DNA of 64,000 bases from JBFAPK01 sp040676675. Its GTDB lineage: Bacteria > Actinomycetota > Actinomycetes > Mycobacteriales > Micromonosporaceae. The notes under the pieces were generated by a model. It was not told the origin of the DNA. It was given only the letters and a program-made list of their open reading frames with translations, and made no database searches. Made by a program: the position numbers and the translations under genes. Positions 17,601 through 24,199 of this stretch are shown piece by piece. Positions within the stretch are counted from its first letter, which is position 1. The number at the start of each line of letters is the position of its first letter. The stretch lies in assembly GCF_040676675.1 (NCBI RefSeq), contig NZ_JBFAPK010000002.1, positions 186,001 to 250,000 of the forward strand, given 5' to 3'.

Positions 17601-17855
17601 CGCCGCCTCGACCGTGCGCGGCAGCACCACCCCGAGCGGCACCTGCCGGTAGTTGGAGGCGTCGGTCGAGTACGTCGCCCGCGAGCCGGCGTCGAACCGT
17701 ACCTCCCCGTCGACGGCGGCGCGCAGCTCGGCCGCGAGGGCGCGCAGGTCGACGTCGGAGGCGGGCGCCGGCGCCCGGACGACCGGGTCCGGCAGCGGTA
17801 CCGGCCCCGCGTCCCGGTGCCGGGTCGCGACCCCCGCGTTCCGAAGCTCCTCCAC
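14691..17855 (-). CDS. FAD/Fe-S D-2-hydroxyacid dehydrogenase (YdiJ/D2HGDH-like)
   Basis: A 1054-residue multidomain oxidoreductase. Residues about 30-550 form an FAD-binding PCMH/D-lactate-dehydrogenase module (VSRGGGTSLAGE, TVGGMIGNNSCGA, SGEHGDGQGR). Next comes a ferredoxin-like segment with Cys clusters (CVGVGKCRREHGGVMCPS and CLACKGCKADCP), then a CCG-domain module (PVCCGLTW, DSGCCGLAGNFG). The order matches E. coli YdiJ-type D-2-hydroxyglutarate dehydrogenases of about 1000 residues. GTG 17855 is preferred because GGAG lies six bases upstream. A final hydrophobic stretch (TTVAAGAAVLGAATALA) may anchor it to the membrane. It is co-transcribed with the enolase-like gene; the true hydroxyacid is uncertain. 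Confidence 0.9.
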   Translation of the reverse strand: MEELRNAGVATRHRDAGPVPLPDPVVRAPAPASDVDLRALAAELRAAVDGEVRFDAGSRATYSTDASNYRQVPLGVVLPRTVEAAVAAIEVCRRYGAPLVSRGGGTSLAGECTNTAVVLDWSKYCNRLLEVDTAGRTCLVEPGIVRDTLNELLKPTGLEFGPEPATHDHCTVGGMIGNNSCGASAQRTGKVVDNVVELEVLLYDGTRMWVGETSDERYAQIQRQGGRPAEIHRQLRALRDAYAAEIRARYPDVPRRVSGYNLDSLLPEKGFHVAQALVGSESTLVTILRARLRLVPVVKFRSLVLLGYPDIAAAGDAVPGVLPYGPIALEGLDDTLIDFEQRKHLHPAALHKLPRGGAWLMVQFGGETAREADEAADRLINAVRPDGPDGSVSRDGWPSVLQFDDEADEKQLWEVREASLGATAHGPGQHDDDHPGWEDSAVPPDRLGDYLRDLDRLFEEFDLVRTSLYGHFGQGCVHTRIPFDLRSADGVRRFRGFVESAADLVVSYGGSFSGEHGDGQGRGELLPRMFGERLAYAFGQLKAVFDPDDRMNPGKVVAPYPLDAYLRLGADYQHGPVETIFRYPEDGGSFPHAVLRCVGVGKCRREHGGVMCPSYMVTREEEHSTRGRARLLFEMLDGTDRGGLIADGWRSDAVRDALDLCLACKGCKADCPVNVDMATYKAEFLAHHYAGRLRPRAHYSMGWLPAAALLAATAPRLVNALAHAPGLDRLAKLAAGVDQRRDLPLFAEQTFTRWFARRVPRGDGARGEVMIWPDTFTNHFHPDVGRAAVEVLESAGWRVRVPDRPVCCGLTWISTGQLRTAKRVLRRTVATLAPHLRSGGLVLGLEPSCTAVFRSDAPELFPDDEDVRKLRRQTVTLAELLQEHTPDWQPPVLSRAALVQTHCHQHAILGAEADRALLRRAGVDGEFLDSGCCGLAGNFGFEQGHYEVSEACAERVLLPALRAAEPGTVILADGFSCRTQIEQGAAGGRRAIHLAELLRAGLRGGRDGPLPESQWARRPAAPTRLVRSATTVAAGAAVLGAATALARAVARSRG

Positions 17856-18158
17856 CCCGCGCTCCTTCAACCCCGGGCCGCCGCCAGACGGGCCGACACG
17901 ATCGGTCCGCCGGTCGCGGAACCGCCCGGGCCTACCCGCTCGCGACCAGCTCAAACGTCGGTACGCCTGGCGGCAACTCTTCAGATGATCTTGCGGGGTC
18001 GGGACCTACCTTTCGGATGGGTCGTGGTCGAGGCCCGCCCGCCATCTCGGCCTCTCACCCACGGGTACGCTCTCCGTGAGGCGTTGAAGATCATCGAGAA
18101 CGGGTAGCCGGTGAGCGGACTGCCGCACGACGGCACGGACAGGTCGCGCGAGACACGC
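17856..18158. other. Intergenic region with a doubtful 40-codon ORF
   Basis: No recognisable gene. A plus-strand ORF (17985-18107, MILRGRDLPFGWVVVEARP...) ends three bases before a possible GTG at 18111, but its third positions are less GC-biased than neighbouring genes and I know no homologue. GATGATCTT (17984-17992) is repeated inverted at 18087-18095. The region should also contain the promoter of the leftward dehydrogenase, which I could not place. Confidence 0.25.
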
Positions 18159-18320
18159 GTGGACAGGTACGGCGCCGTGTCCACGGCGTTGGCCCTACTC
18201 AGTGATCACCAGCTTGCTCAGCTCGTGGACACGGCGCCGGCCATCGGGTCCGGCGTCGGAGGCACGTCGGCGTTGCTGGACATCGCCGGCGCGCCGGTCT
18301 TCGTGAAGCGGATCCCGTTG
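18159..18320 (+). pseudogene. N-terminal remnant of a protein-kinase-like gene
   Basis: From the GTG at 18159 the translation reads VDRYGAVSTALALLSD, then APAIGSGVGGTSALLDI and APVFVKRIPLT. This is the start of the kinase-like family common in actinomycetes, whose members begin MDRY... and carry a Gly-rich loop and the FVKRIPLT lysine strand. Homology ends abruptly after RIPLT at about 18320, where the downstream sequence becomes another gene in a different frame. At least 90 percent of the kinase is missing. An in-frame GTG at 18111 could extend the start. Confidence 0.55.
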
Positions 18321-18710
18321 ACGCGGTGCACACCTATGACGCCCAGGTCACGCTCGGCGCCTCGCAGCCGCTGCCGGACGAGGTGGCCCTCGACGGTGTG
18401 GAGGAGTTCCTCTCCACCTGCTGCGCGACGACGAGCGCCTGGCCGCACGAGCCCGCCGCCGTCGACTACCACGCCGTCGAGGGCCGCTCCTGGCGCCTGC
18501 GGCTCTCCGCCGACGGTGCACGGGCCGACCGCCTCCCCACGCCCGGCAGCGGTGCCGGTGCGGACCCGGACGTGGCCGACGCCTCCGCCCGGGGCACGGC
18601 CCCACGAGCTGGTCCTGCTCTTCTACGGCCGGATTGCGCTGGACTCCCTGAAGCTCGACGGCGACCGACGCCACTTCGACCGGCTCATCGCCTGGGAGCC
18701 GGACGAGTAG
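18319..18710 (+). pseudogene. Frameshifted C-terminal remnant of a mycothiol-dependent isomerase-family gene
   Basis: Frame 2 from about 18320 reads VDAVHTYDAQVTLGA, QPLPDEVALDGVEEFLS, TTSAWPHEPAAVDYH and GRSWRLRLSADGA. This is the C-terminal domain of the DinB-like maleylpyruvate isomerase/mycothiol-dependent enzyme family. At four Cs (18600-18603) the frame changes: removing one C restores GTAHELVLLFYGRI, and the original ending ALDSLKLDGDRRHFDRLIAWEPDE then follows to the stop at 18710. The catalytic N-terminal half is absent and is replaced by the kinase fragment, so the two remnants were joined by a deletion. A sequencing error could explain the frameshift but not the fusion. Confidence 0.65.
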
Positions 18711-18738
18711 GAGCTGCGGCTGCCAAGGACAAACCGGC

Positions 18739-18766
18739 TGGACATCCGTGGAAACGACACTAGAGT
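18739..18766 (+). promoter_or_regulatory. Promoter for a leaderless attenuator transcript
   Basis: TGGACA (18739-18744) is followed after 16 bases by TAGAGT (18761-18766). The first ATG is at 18774, seven bases after the -10, so transcription should start at or next to that ATG and the transcript would be leaderless. Confidence 0.6.
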
Positions 18767-18773
18767 CGCGGGC

Positions 18774-18800
18774 ATGCATCTCCCTCTGATCTACGGCTGA
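18774..18800 (+). CDS. Putative 8-residue leader peptide MHLPLIYG
   Basis: ATG CAT CTC CCT CTG ATC TAC GGC TGA encodes MHLPLIYG. It begins at the predicted transcription start and ends 117 bases before the glycosyltransferase ATG. Its last codons (18790-18797) and the bases after the stop (18799-18805) form one side of a long-range stem with 18877-18897. Short leader ORFs overlapping such stems control erm and other macrolide-resistance genes by drug-dependent ribosome stalling. The peptide lacks the well-known stall motifs, so the assignment rests on position, promoter and RNA pairing. Confidence 0.45.
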   Translation: MHLPLIYG

Positions 18801-18897
18801 CACGGTCGGGGCAGCGCCCCGGCTCTTCTCCCGCACGCCGATGCGCGGGCCTGGCACAGGTCACCGCGCCGGCCTGCCGTGTCCTCTCCGCCGTAGA
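18790..18897 (+). promoter_or_regulatory. Long-range RNA stem, candidate macrolide-responsive attenuator
   Basis: TCTACGGC (18790-18797) pairs perfectly with GCCGTAGA (18890-18897), and GACACGG (18799-18805) pairs perfectly with CCGTGTC (18877-18883), the two stems being collinear. Local hairpins such as GGGGC-AGC-GCCCC fill the interior. A ribosome stalled on the leader ORF would cover the 5' arm and free the 3' arm close to the gene start. Confidence 0.5.
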
Positions 18898-18917
18898 CCA
18901 GAAATGAGCGTGTATCC

Positions 18918-20093
18918 ATGTCTCGTCGCCGTACCCACATCGCCATGGTCGGCATCCCCGCCGTCAGCCACGTCCTGCCGAGCCTTGAGGTCATCCGCGA
19001 GCTGGTGGCCCGTGGCCACCGCGTGACGTACGCCAACGACCCGGCCGTGAGCGAGCTGATCGCGGCCACCGGCGCCGAACTCGTCCCCTGCGCCTCCGGG
19101 CTGCCGGTGGCCGACAACAACTGGCCCGATGATCCGATCGCCGCGATGGGCCTCTTCCTCGACGACGCCGTCCAGGCGCTCCCCCAGCTGCGCGCCGCCT
19201 ACGACGACGACCCGGCGGACCTGTACCTGTACGACATCGGCGCCTACGCCGCGCGCGCCCTGGCCGAATCGCAGGGCCGGCCCATCGTGCAGCTGTCCCC
19301 GACGTTCGTGGCCTGGGACGGCTACGACGAGGAGGTCGCGGCGCAGCTGCGGCAGCTGCCGGGCGCCGACGCGTACCGGGAAAGGTTCTCCCGGTGGCTC
19401 GCCGGCTGCGGGGCCTCCACCACCGACGTGGACGACTTCTCCGGTCGTCCCGCGCGGGCGCTCGCGCTGATCAGCCGGGCGATGCAGCCGCACGCCGACC
19501 GGGTCGACGGCGACCGGGTGACCTTCGTCGGGCCCTGTTTCGACGCACGCGCGGACGCGGGCGCCTGGACCCGTCCGGCGAATGCGGAGAACGTGCTCGT
19601 CATCTCCCTGGGTTCGGCGTACACCCGGCAACCGGAGTTCTACCGCCGGTGCCTGGCGGCCTACGGCAACCTGCCCGGCTGGCACGTCGTACTGCAGATC
19701 GGCAAGTACACCGACCCGCGCGAACTCGGCGACATCCCGACCAACGTCGAGGTGCACTCCTGGATCCCGCAGCGGGCGATCCTGGAGCAGGCGGACGCCT
19801 TCGTGACCCACGCCGGTATGGGCGGCTGCGGCGAGGGGCTGCGGGCCGGGGTACCGATGATCGCCGTACCGCAGGCCGCCGAGCAGTTCATGAACGCCGA
19901 CCGGCTCGTGGAGTTGGGCGTGGCCCGCCGCGTCGACACCGCGGAAGCCACCGCCGAGGCCCTGCGGACGGCGCTGACGGAGCTGGTCGGCGACGCCGGG
20001 GTGGCCCGCCGCTCGGAGCTGCTGCGCGCCGAGGCGGTGGCCGAGGGCGGCACCCCGCGCGCCGCCGACCTGATCGAGAAGATGCTGACCTGA
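18918..20093 (+). CDS. Macrolide-family glycosyltransferase (GT1)
   Basis: A 391-residue GT-B enzyme of the UDP-glycosyltransferase/MGT group. The N-lobe has the VGIPAVSHVLPSLEVIREL motif with the acceptor-side His. The C-lobe carries HSWIPQRAILEQAD, FVTHAGMGGCGEGL and VPMIAVPQAAEQFMNA, the donor-binding signature of OleD/Mgt-type macrolide glycosyltransferases. Such enzymes inactivate macrolides by glucosylation or finish glycosylated products. It stands alone without aglycone or deoxysugar genes, which favours self-protection or drug resistance, as does the attenuator-like leader. The Shine-Dalgarno is weak (GAG at 18905-18907). A strong terminator follows at 20109-20145. Confidence 0.88.
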   Translation: MSRRRTHIAMVGIPAVSHVLPSLEVIRELVARGHRVTYANDPAVSELIAATGAELVPCASGLPVADNNWPDDPIAAMGLFLDDAVQALPQLRAAYDDDPADLYLYDIGAYAARALAESQGRPIVQLSPTFVAWDGYDEEVAAQLRQLPGADAYRERFSRWLAGCGASTTDVDDFSGRPARALALISRAMQPHADRVDGDRVTFVGPCFDARADAGAWTRPANAENVLVISLGSAYTRQPEFYRRCLAAYGNLPGWHVVLQIGKYTDPRELGDIPTNVEVHSWIPQRAILEQADAFVTHAGMGGCGEGLRAGVPMIAVPQAAEQFMNADRLVELGVARRVDTAEATAEALRTALTELVGDAGVARRSELLRAEAVAEGGTPRAADLIEKMLT

Positions 20094-20108
20094 CCCCGAC
20101 TGTTGGTC

Positions 20109-20145
20109 GGGTAGTTCCAGGGCGCACGTCGCCCTGGAACTACCC
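20109..20145. terminator. Strong stem-loop terminator
   Basis: GGGTAGTTCCAGGGCG (20109-20124) pairs perfectly with CGCCCTGGAACTACCC (20130-20145) around a five-base loop, and flanking C-G and wobble pairs extend the stem. It starts 16 bases after the glycosyltransferase stop. No T-run follows, as is usual in actinomycetes. Confidence 0.85.
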
Positions 20146-20242
20146 GGCGCCCCGACCGTCGGCAAGGCGCTCGGGCGACTGGAAGGGGCGAGCCGTTGCT
20201 CCGTTCCCGGTGGGTGTCGTACCCGGGTGGTAGGAGATGGGC

Positions 20243-20542
20243 ATGTATCTCGTCCACCTGTCCCACTCCGGGCCGGAATGGGACATCGCCCGGCCGATGG
20301 AAGAGCAGACCGAGTGGCTCGCGCACGCGGCCTACATGGACTCGCTTGTCGACCAGGGCAGCATCGTGCTCGGCGGCCCGCTCGACGACATGCGCGTGGT
20401 CCTCGTCTTCGAGGCCGAGTCCGAGCAGGCCGTACGGGAACTGCTGGGCCGCGACCCGTGGAGCGGCAGCCACCTGCGGATCACCGCGGTGGAACCATGG
20501 ACAATCCGCCTCGACGGACGCCGGCTCGCGGCCGACCGCTGA
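20243..20542 (+). CDS. YciI-like small protein
   Basis: A 99-residue alpha/beta protein of the YciI/YCII superfamily (MYLVHLSHSGPEWD, then HAAYMDSLVDQGSIVLGGPL, VVLVFEAESEQAVRELL). The conserved His at the start of the HAAYMD helix and the late Asp-containing segment are the residues normally seen in the active site of these dimers. The ATG at 20243 is preferred over 20237 because AGGAG (20232-20236) is then six bases away. It converges with the RraA-like gene, leaving one base between the two stops. Function in this family is largely unknown. Confidence 0.8.
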   Translation: MYLVHLSHSGPEWDIARPMEEQTEWLAHAAYMDSLVDQGSIVLGGPLDDMRVVLVFEAESEQAVRELLGRDPWSGSHLRITAVEPWTIRLDGRRLAADR

Positions 20543-20543
20543 T

Positions 20544-21164
20544 TCAGTCGAAGCCCTTCTCGCTCAGGATCCGGTCGATGCGGGCGCGATGCGCCTGCTC
20601 CCATGCATCGAGGGATTCGTCGGCCTCCTTGGCCACCTTCGTCTGAGCGTCCAGGAGCACCTGCTCCTGACGGGCGGCGGGAACAACCACGATGCCCTCT
20701 TCGTCGGCCACCACGATGTCGCCGGGGGTCACGTTCACGCCGCCGCACCGCACCTGACGATTCAGCGGCTCGACGGCTGCCTTGGCCCCGGGGATGGGGA
20801 TGACTCCCCTGGCGAAGACGGGAAAGCCCATCTCGCGTACCTCGGCGAGGTCGCGGATCACCCCGTCCACCACGAAGGCGGCGATCCCTCGACGTTGAGC
20901 GACGGCACAGACGTTTCCCCCACTGACCGCGTAGTCCAGGTCACCCGCTTCCACCACGATGATCGAGCCAGGTTCCGCGCGGTAGATCGCGGCGTGCAGC
21001 ATGAGGTTGTCGCCGGGAGGGCACCGCACGGTGAACGCCGCGCCGGCGACTCGCGGGATCGGGGACCAGAGCGGGCGAATGCCGATGTCCATGACCTGCT
21101 CGCGGCCGAGAACGTCGGCGAGGCTGGTCGGGGAGATGTTCGTGAATCCGCTGGCGTCGCTCAT
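20544..21164 (-). CDS. RraA/HMG-aldolase-family protein
   Basis: A 206-residue protein with the RraA-like fold. Diagnostic segments are PGDNLMLHAAIYRAEPG, GGNVCAVAQRRGIAAFVVDG followed by VIRDLAEV, and CGGVNVTPGDIVVADEEGI. The Arg-Asp pair in VIRD is the metal/pyruvate site of the 4-hydroxy-4-methyl-2-oxoglutarate aldolase branch, so an aldolase/oxaloacetate decarboxylase activity is more likely than RNase E inhibition. GGAGG six bases upstream fixes the ATG at 21164. The gene stands alone; a short palindrome CGTACGTACG at 21272-21281 lies in its upstream region. Confidence 0.85.
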   Translation of the reverse strand: MSDASGFTNISPTSLADVLGREQVMDIGIRPLWSPIPRVAGAAFTVRCPPGDNLMLHAAIYRAEPGSIIVVEAGDLDYAVSGGNVCAVAQRRGIAAFVVDGVIRDLAEVREMGFPVFARGVIPIPGAKAAVEPLNRQVRCGGVNVTPGDIVVADEEGIVVVPAARQEQVLLDAQTKVAKEADESLDAWEQAHRARIDRILSEKGFD

Positions 21165-21271
21165 GGTCCGCCTCCAATCGAGGGTGGCTACGGAAGGGTC
21201 GGGCCTGCGACGGTCGCGTCGGTCAGGATCGGGCGTCGCCAGGGGCCGGGCACCCGGCCAGCCTAATAATA

Positions 21272-21281
21272 CGTACGTACG
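21272..21281. promoter_or_regulatory. CGTACGTACG palindrome upstream of the RraA-like gene
   Basis: A perfect 10-base palindrome next to an AT-rich TATTAT (minus strand, 21271-21266), about 100 bases upstream of the RraA-like start. It resembles a small regulator operator over a -10 region, but no cognate regulator can be assigned. Confidence 0.3.
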
Positions 21282-21312
21282 GTTTGCAACGCGCCCCGGA
21301 CCGGCGCCGAGT

Positions 21313-21792
21313 TCAGTCCGGTTGCGGTCGGGATCGCAGGCGGTCCATTTGCGCGTGGCTGAGGTCGTGGGCCCGGCGCAGGTGCCGGGTGATGATCTCC
21401 AGCTCCTCTTCGCTGTGGCCGTCGAGGACCTCCTGCCAGGCCTGGCCAAGGTCGTCCCAGACGGCGGTGACTCGGGCCACGCGTTCGGGCACCAGGGCCA
21501 CCAGGACCCGACGGCGGTCGTGCTGGTCGGGCGTACGCACCACGTAACCGCCGCGTTCGAGCCGGTCGACCAGACGGGTGGCCGAACCGGCGGTCAGGCC
21601 GGTCATCTCGGCGATCTGCTTGACCGTGCGCGGCCCGGGCTCGGCGGTCAGCAGGCTGAGGGCCTGCACGTCGGTGGGATGCAGCCCGAGGTGGTCGGCG
21701 ATGGCCTGGTTGAACAGGACGTACGCCGCCAGGTACCGACGGGACGCCATCGACAGTTCGTCGTACAGCCTGACCCGACGGGCGCCGGTCAT
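21313..21792 (-). CDS. MarR-family transcriptional regulator
   Basis: A 159-residue winged-helix regulator. The recognition region reads TVKQIAEMTGLTAGSATRLVDRLERGGYV and the wing DQHDRRRVLVALV, both classic MarR features. Two starts are possible, GTG 21801 and ATG 21792; the latter is used. It is divergent from the NmrA-like reductase. Three copies of a 13-base element GTTGCG(C/T)GAC(A/G)CA (21814-21877) occupy the shared promoter, so it probably represses itself and the reductase until a small ligand binds. Confidence 0.9.
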   Translation of the reverse strand: MTGARRVRLYDELSMASRRYLAAYVLFNQAIADHLGLHPTDVQALSLLTAEPGPRTVKQIAEMTGLTAGSATRLVDRLERGGYVVRTPDQHDRRRVLVALVPERVARVTAVWDDLGQAWQEVLDGHSEEELEIITRHLRRAHDLSHAQMDRLRSRPQPD

Positions 21793-21813
21793 GTGGACCA
21801 CACTCCCAAAATA

Positions 21814-21877
21814 GTTGCGCGACGCAGCTATGCGCCGCTACGGTTCACTGCGCGACACAACAAATGTGTCACGCAAC
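21814..21877. promoter_or_regulatory. Three MarR-type operator boxes
   Basis: GTTGCGCGACGCA (21814-21826), CTGCGCGACACAA (21848-21860) and, inverted, TGTGTCACGCAAC (21865-21877) are variants of one 13-base element. The last two form an inverted repeat, GACACA/TGTGTC. They cover the whole divergent promoter between marR and the NmrA-like gene. Confidence 0.6.
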
Positions 21878-21897
21878 GATACTACTCCGGAGGTCAC

Positions 21898-22785
21898 ATG
21901 TTCACCGTCGCCGTCACCGGCGCGACCGGTGCCCAGGGCGGCGCCGCCGCCCGTACGTTGCTCGCGGCCGGCCATCGGGTGCGTGCGCTCACCCGCCGCC
22001 CCGACTCGCCCGCCGCAGTGGCGCTGCGGGATCTCGGGGCCGACGTGCGCCGCGCCGACTTCGACGACAACGCCTCGCTCGACGCGGCGCTCGCGGGCGC
22101 CGACGCCCTGTTCGCCGTCACCACCCCGTTCGGCACCGACCTCGCCACGGAGACCCGCCAGGGTCGGGCCCTCGTCGACGCCGCGGTCACCGCCCGGCTC
22201 GGGCACGTCGTGCTCACCACCGCCGCCCATGCCGACCGTGGCACCGGCGTACCGCACTACGAGAGCAAGTACCTGGTCGAGCAGTACCTACGCGGTTGCG
22301 GCGTACCGTGGACCGTCATCGCACCGGCGGCGTTCATGGACAACTACGCCAGCGGCTGGACCCTCGACGGGCTCCGCGACGGCACCTTCGCCTGGCCCAT
22401 GCCCGCCGATCGGCCTCTCACCCTCATTCCGGCCGCCGACATCGGCGCGTTCGCCGCGCTCGCCCTCCAACGCCGCGACGAGTTCGCCGGCCGGCGCATC
22501 GACATCGCCTCCGACGAGCGGACCCCCGCCGAGATGGCCGAGATCCTCGCCGCCGCGATCGGCCGGCCCATCGCCTGTCGCGAGGTGCCGCTGACCTATG
22601 TGCGGACCCGATCCGAGGACCTGGCCGCGATGTTCGAGTACTTCACCACCGTCGGCCTCGACGTCGACGTCGCCGGCCTGCGCCAGGCCTACCCCGAGGT
22701 CGCCTGGCACAGCTTCGCCGACTGGGCCACGGCCCAGGACTGGCCCGCGCTGCTGGCCTCCGCCGCCGCGCACACCCGCCACTGA
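21898..22785 (+). CDS. NmrA-like NAD(P)-binding protein
   Basis: A 295-residue Rossmann-fold protein of the atypical short-chain dehydrogenase NmrA/QOR2 group. The dinucleotide loop is VTGATGAQGGAAARTL, with ALTRRPDS at the adenosine-phosphate position favouring NADP(H). A later YESKYLVEQYL segment resembles the YxxxK region. CGGAGG eight bases before ATG 21898 supports the start. Divergent MarR control suggests a role in handling quinone or electrophile stress, by analogy only. A small winged-helix gene follows after 12 bases, probably in the same transcript. Confidence 0.87.
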   Translation: MFTVAVTGATGAQGGAAARTLLAAGHRVRALTRRPDSPAAVALRDLGADVRRADFDDNASLDAALAGADALFAVTTPFGTDLATETRQGRALVDAAVTARLGHVVLTTAAHADRGTGVPHYESKYLVEQYLRGCGVPWTVIAPAAFMDNYASGWTLDGLRDGTFAWPMPADRPLTLIPAADIGAFAALALQRRDEFAGRRIDIASDERTPAEMAEILAAAIGRPIACREVPLTYVRTRSEDLAAMFEYFTTVGLDVDVAGLRQAYPEVAWHSFADWATAQDWPALLASAAAHTRH

Positions 22786-22797
22786 AGGAGCACCGCG

Positions 22798-23214
22798 ATG
22801 AAACCGATCGGCTACTGGCTCAACCGCACCGACCAGGCGCTCACCCGCTACATGAACTCGATGCTGGCGCAGTTCGGCCTCACCCGGATCGCCTGGCAGG
22901 TCCTCAACGTCATCGAGGACGTCGGTGACGTCCCCGACGCTGAGGTCCTGGCAACCCTCGCCGCCAACGCGGACGTACCCACGCTGACGGCCGCCATCGA
23001 CGCCGTCCTCGCCGATGGCTGGGCGACCCGACCCGCACCGGGCCGGCTCGCCCTCAGCTCCGAGGGGGTCGCGCACCTGGCCGTCGTGGCCAAGCGCGTC
23101 GACACGTTCCGCGACCTGTCCATGAGCGGCATCACCCCGGACGAGTACCGGACCACCGTCCACGTACTCGAACGCATGAGCCGCAACCTCGAAACAGCGG
23201 CGGAACCGGGCTAA
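22798..23214 (+). CDS. Small winged-helix (MarR-like) regulator
   Basis: A 138-residue protein that begins MKPIGYWLNRTDQALTRYMN and continues RIAWQVLNVIEDVGDVPDAEV, the layout of divergent MarR-like proteins. The wing and dimerisation helices are recognisable but degenerate. AGGAG before the ATG and the 12-base gap to the NmrA-like gene indicate one operon. It may modulate that enzyme's expression together with the upstream MarR. Its end overlaps the convergent CPBP gene by four bases. Confidence 0.7.
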   Translation: MKPIGYWLNRTDQALTRYMNSMLAQFGLTRIAWQVLNVIEDVGDVPDAEVLATLAANADVPTLTAAIDAVLADGWATRPAPGRLALSSEGVAHLAVVAKRVDTFRDLSMSGITPDEYRTTVHVLERMSRNLETAAEPG

Positions 23215-23936
23215 TCCGGCCGACCGGGCAGGCGCCGGATCAGCCACCACCCGTACCCGACGAAGATCACGGCAATCGCCGCCTGCCACCACAGTGGAGC
23301 GGCGTCGGGGCTGCGGAGCTGCAAGAGGTCGTCGAGGGCGTGGAGCACGACCAGCGGCCAAATCGTACGGAGCTGCCAGCGCAACGCCGCGAAGCCGAAG
23401 CCGAACGCGCTCGTGCTGACCACCTGGACGACCGTGTCGTCCCAGGCGCGGCCGAACCAGAAGGCGCTGAGCGCGTGCCCGAGCCCGAAGAGCACGCCGA
23501 CCCAGACGGCGGCGCGCATCGGGCCGAGCTGACGCAGCACGTACTGAATGGCGCCGCGACTGACGGACTCCTCGGCCACGCCCACGGCCAGCATGGTCAG
23601 CGCGGTGCTCGTGAACACCGTCACCGAGCCGGCGAGACCGGGCACCGCGTACGACGTGACGAGTACCAGAATCGGCAGGCACCACCACCAGGAGCGGTCG
23701 GGGCGACGCCAGGCGAGAGCCGAGCCCCGCCACCAACCCATCCACGCCACGAAGGCGAGCGTCCCGACCGCGGTACCGGCGTTGACCAGCGCGGGACCCA
23801 GATCGGGAAACCAGGATGCGGAGAGGCCGCCGACCAACTCGGCCAGCGCGAACAGGAGCACGTGCCACGCGACCGTCAACCCGACGGCGGTCCAGATCGG
23901 CGACCGGTGAGCCCACCGATCAATACGTCGACGCAC
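23211..23936 (-). CDS. CPBP-family intramembrane metalloprotease
   Basis: A 241-residue membrane protein with about seven helices. Motif 1 reads VGVAEESVSRGAIQ (the paired glutamates and Arg), motif 2 GVLFGLGHAL (His), and motif 3 LHALDDLLQL. This is the CPBP/Abi glutamic-metalloprotease signature. Members process prenylated proteins in eukaryotes and are linked to bacteriocin self-immunity in firmicutes; in actinomycetes most are uncharacterised. It has no partner gene here. The 263 bases upstream (23937-24199) contain no convincing gene. Confidence 0.85.
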   Translation of the reverse strand: MRRRIDRWAHRSPIWTAVGLTVAWHVLLFALAELVGGLSASWFPDLGPALVNAGTAVGTLAFVAWMGWWRGSALAWRRPDRSWWWCLPILVLVTSYAVPGLAGSVTVFTSTALTMLAVGVAEESVSRGAIQYVLRQLGPMRAAVWVGVLFGLGHALSAFWFGRAWDDTVVQVVSTSAFGFGFAALRWQLRTIWPLVVLHALDDLLQLRSPDAAPLWWQAAIAVIFVGYGWWLIRRLPGRPD

Positions 23937-24199
23937 CGGGTGACCCTACCGAAGCCACGTGCGGTCCTAACGAAACAATTTCACGAATTCCGCCGGCGTC
24001 CGCCCGCCGGCCGCGCTCAGCCGCCGCGCAGTCAGTGCTTACAGACCCATCCCCGAGTAACCCCAAGGGCGTCCTCGGGCCGCCTCCAGCCGTACCGAAG
24101 AGTCCGGGGCGAAGACCTGCGGCAACGTCGTCTCCAGCGTCCCGCTGATGGCGTGGAGCGGAGACCACACTGCCGGGTCCCCGTAGCGGAAGGCCGACG

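Noticed and set aside
13009..18107. Very long open frames opposite and overlapping the dehydrogenase/enolase genes (over 1500 codons on each strand)
   Set aside because: They are arginine/glycine- or valine-rich shadows of GC-biased genes, with no domains, and they cross known gene boundaries. The dehydrogenase and enolase motifs occur only in the frames listed.
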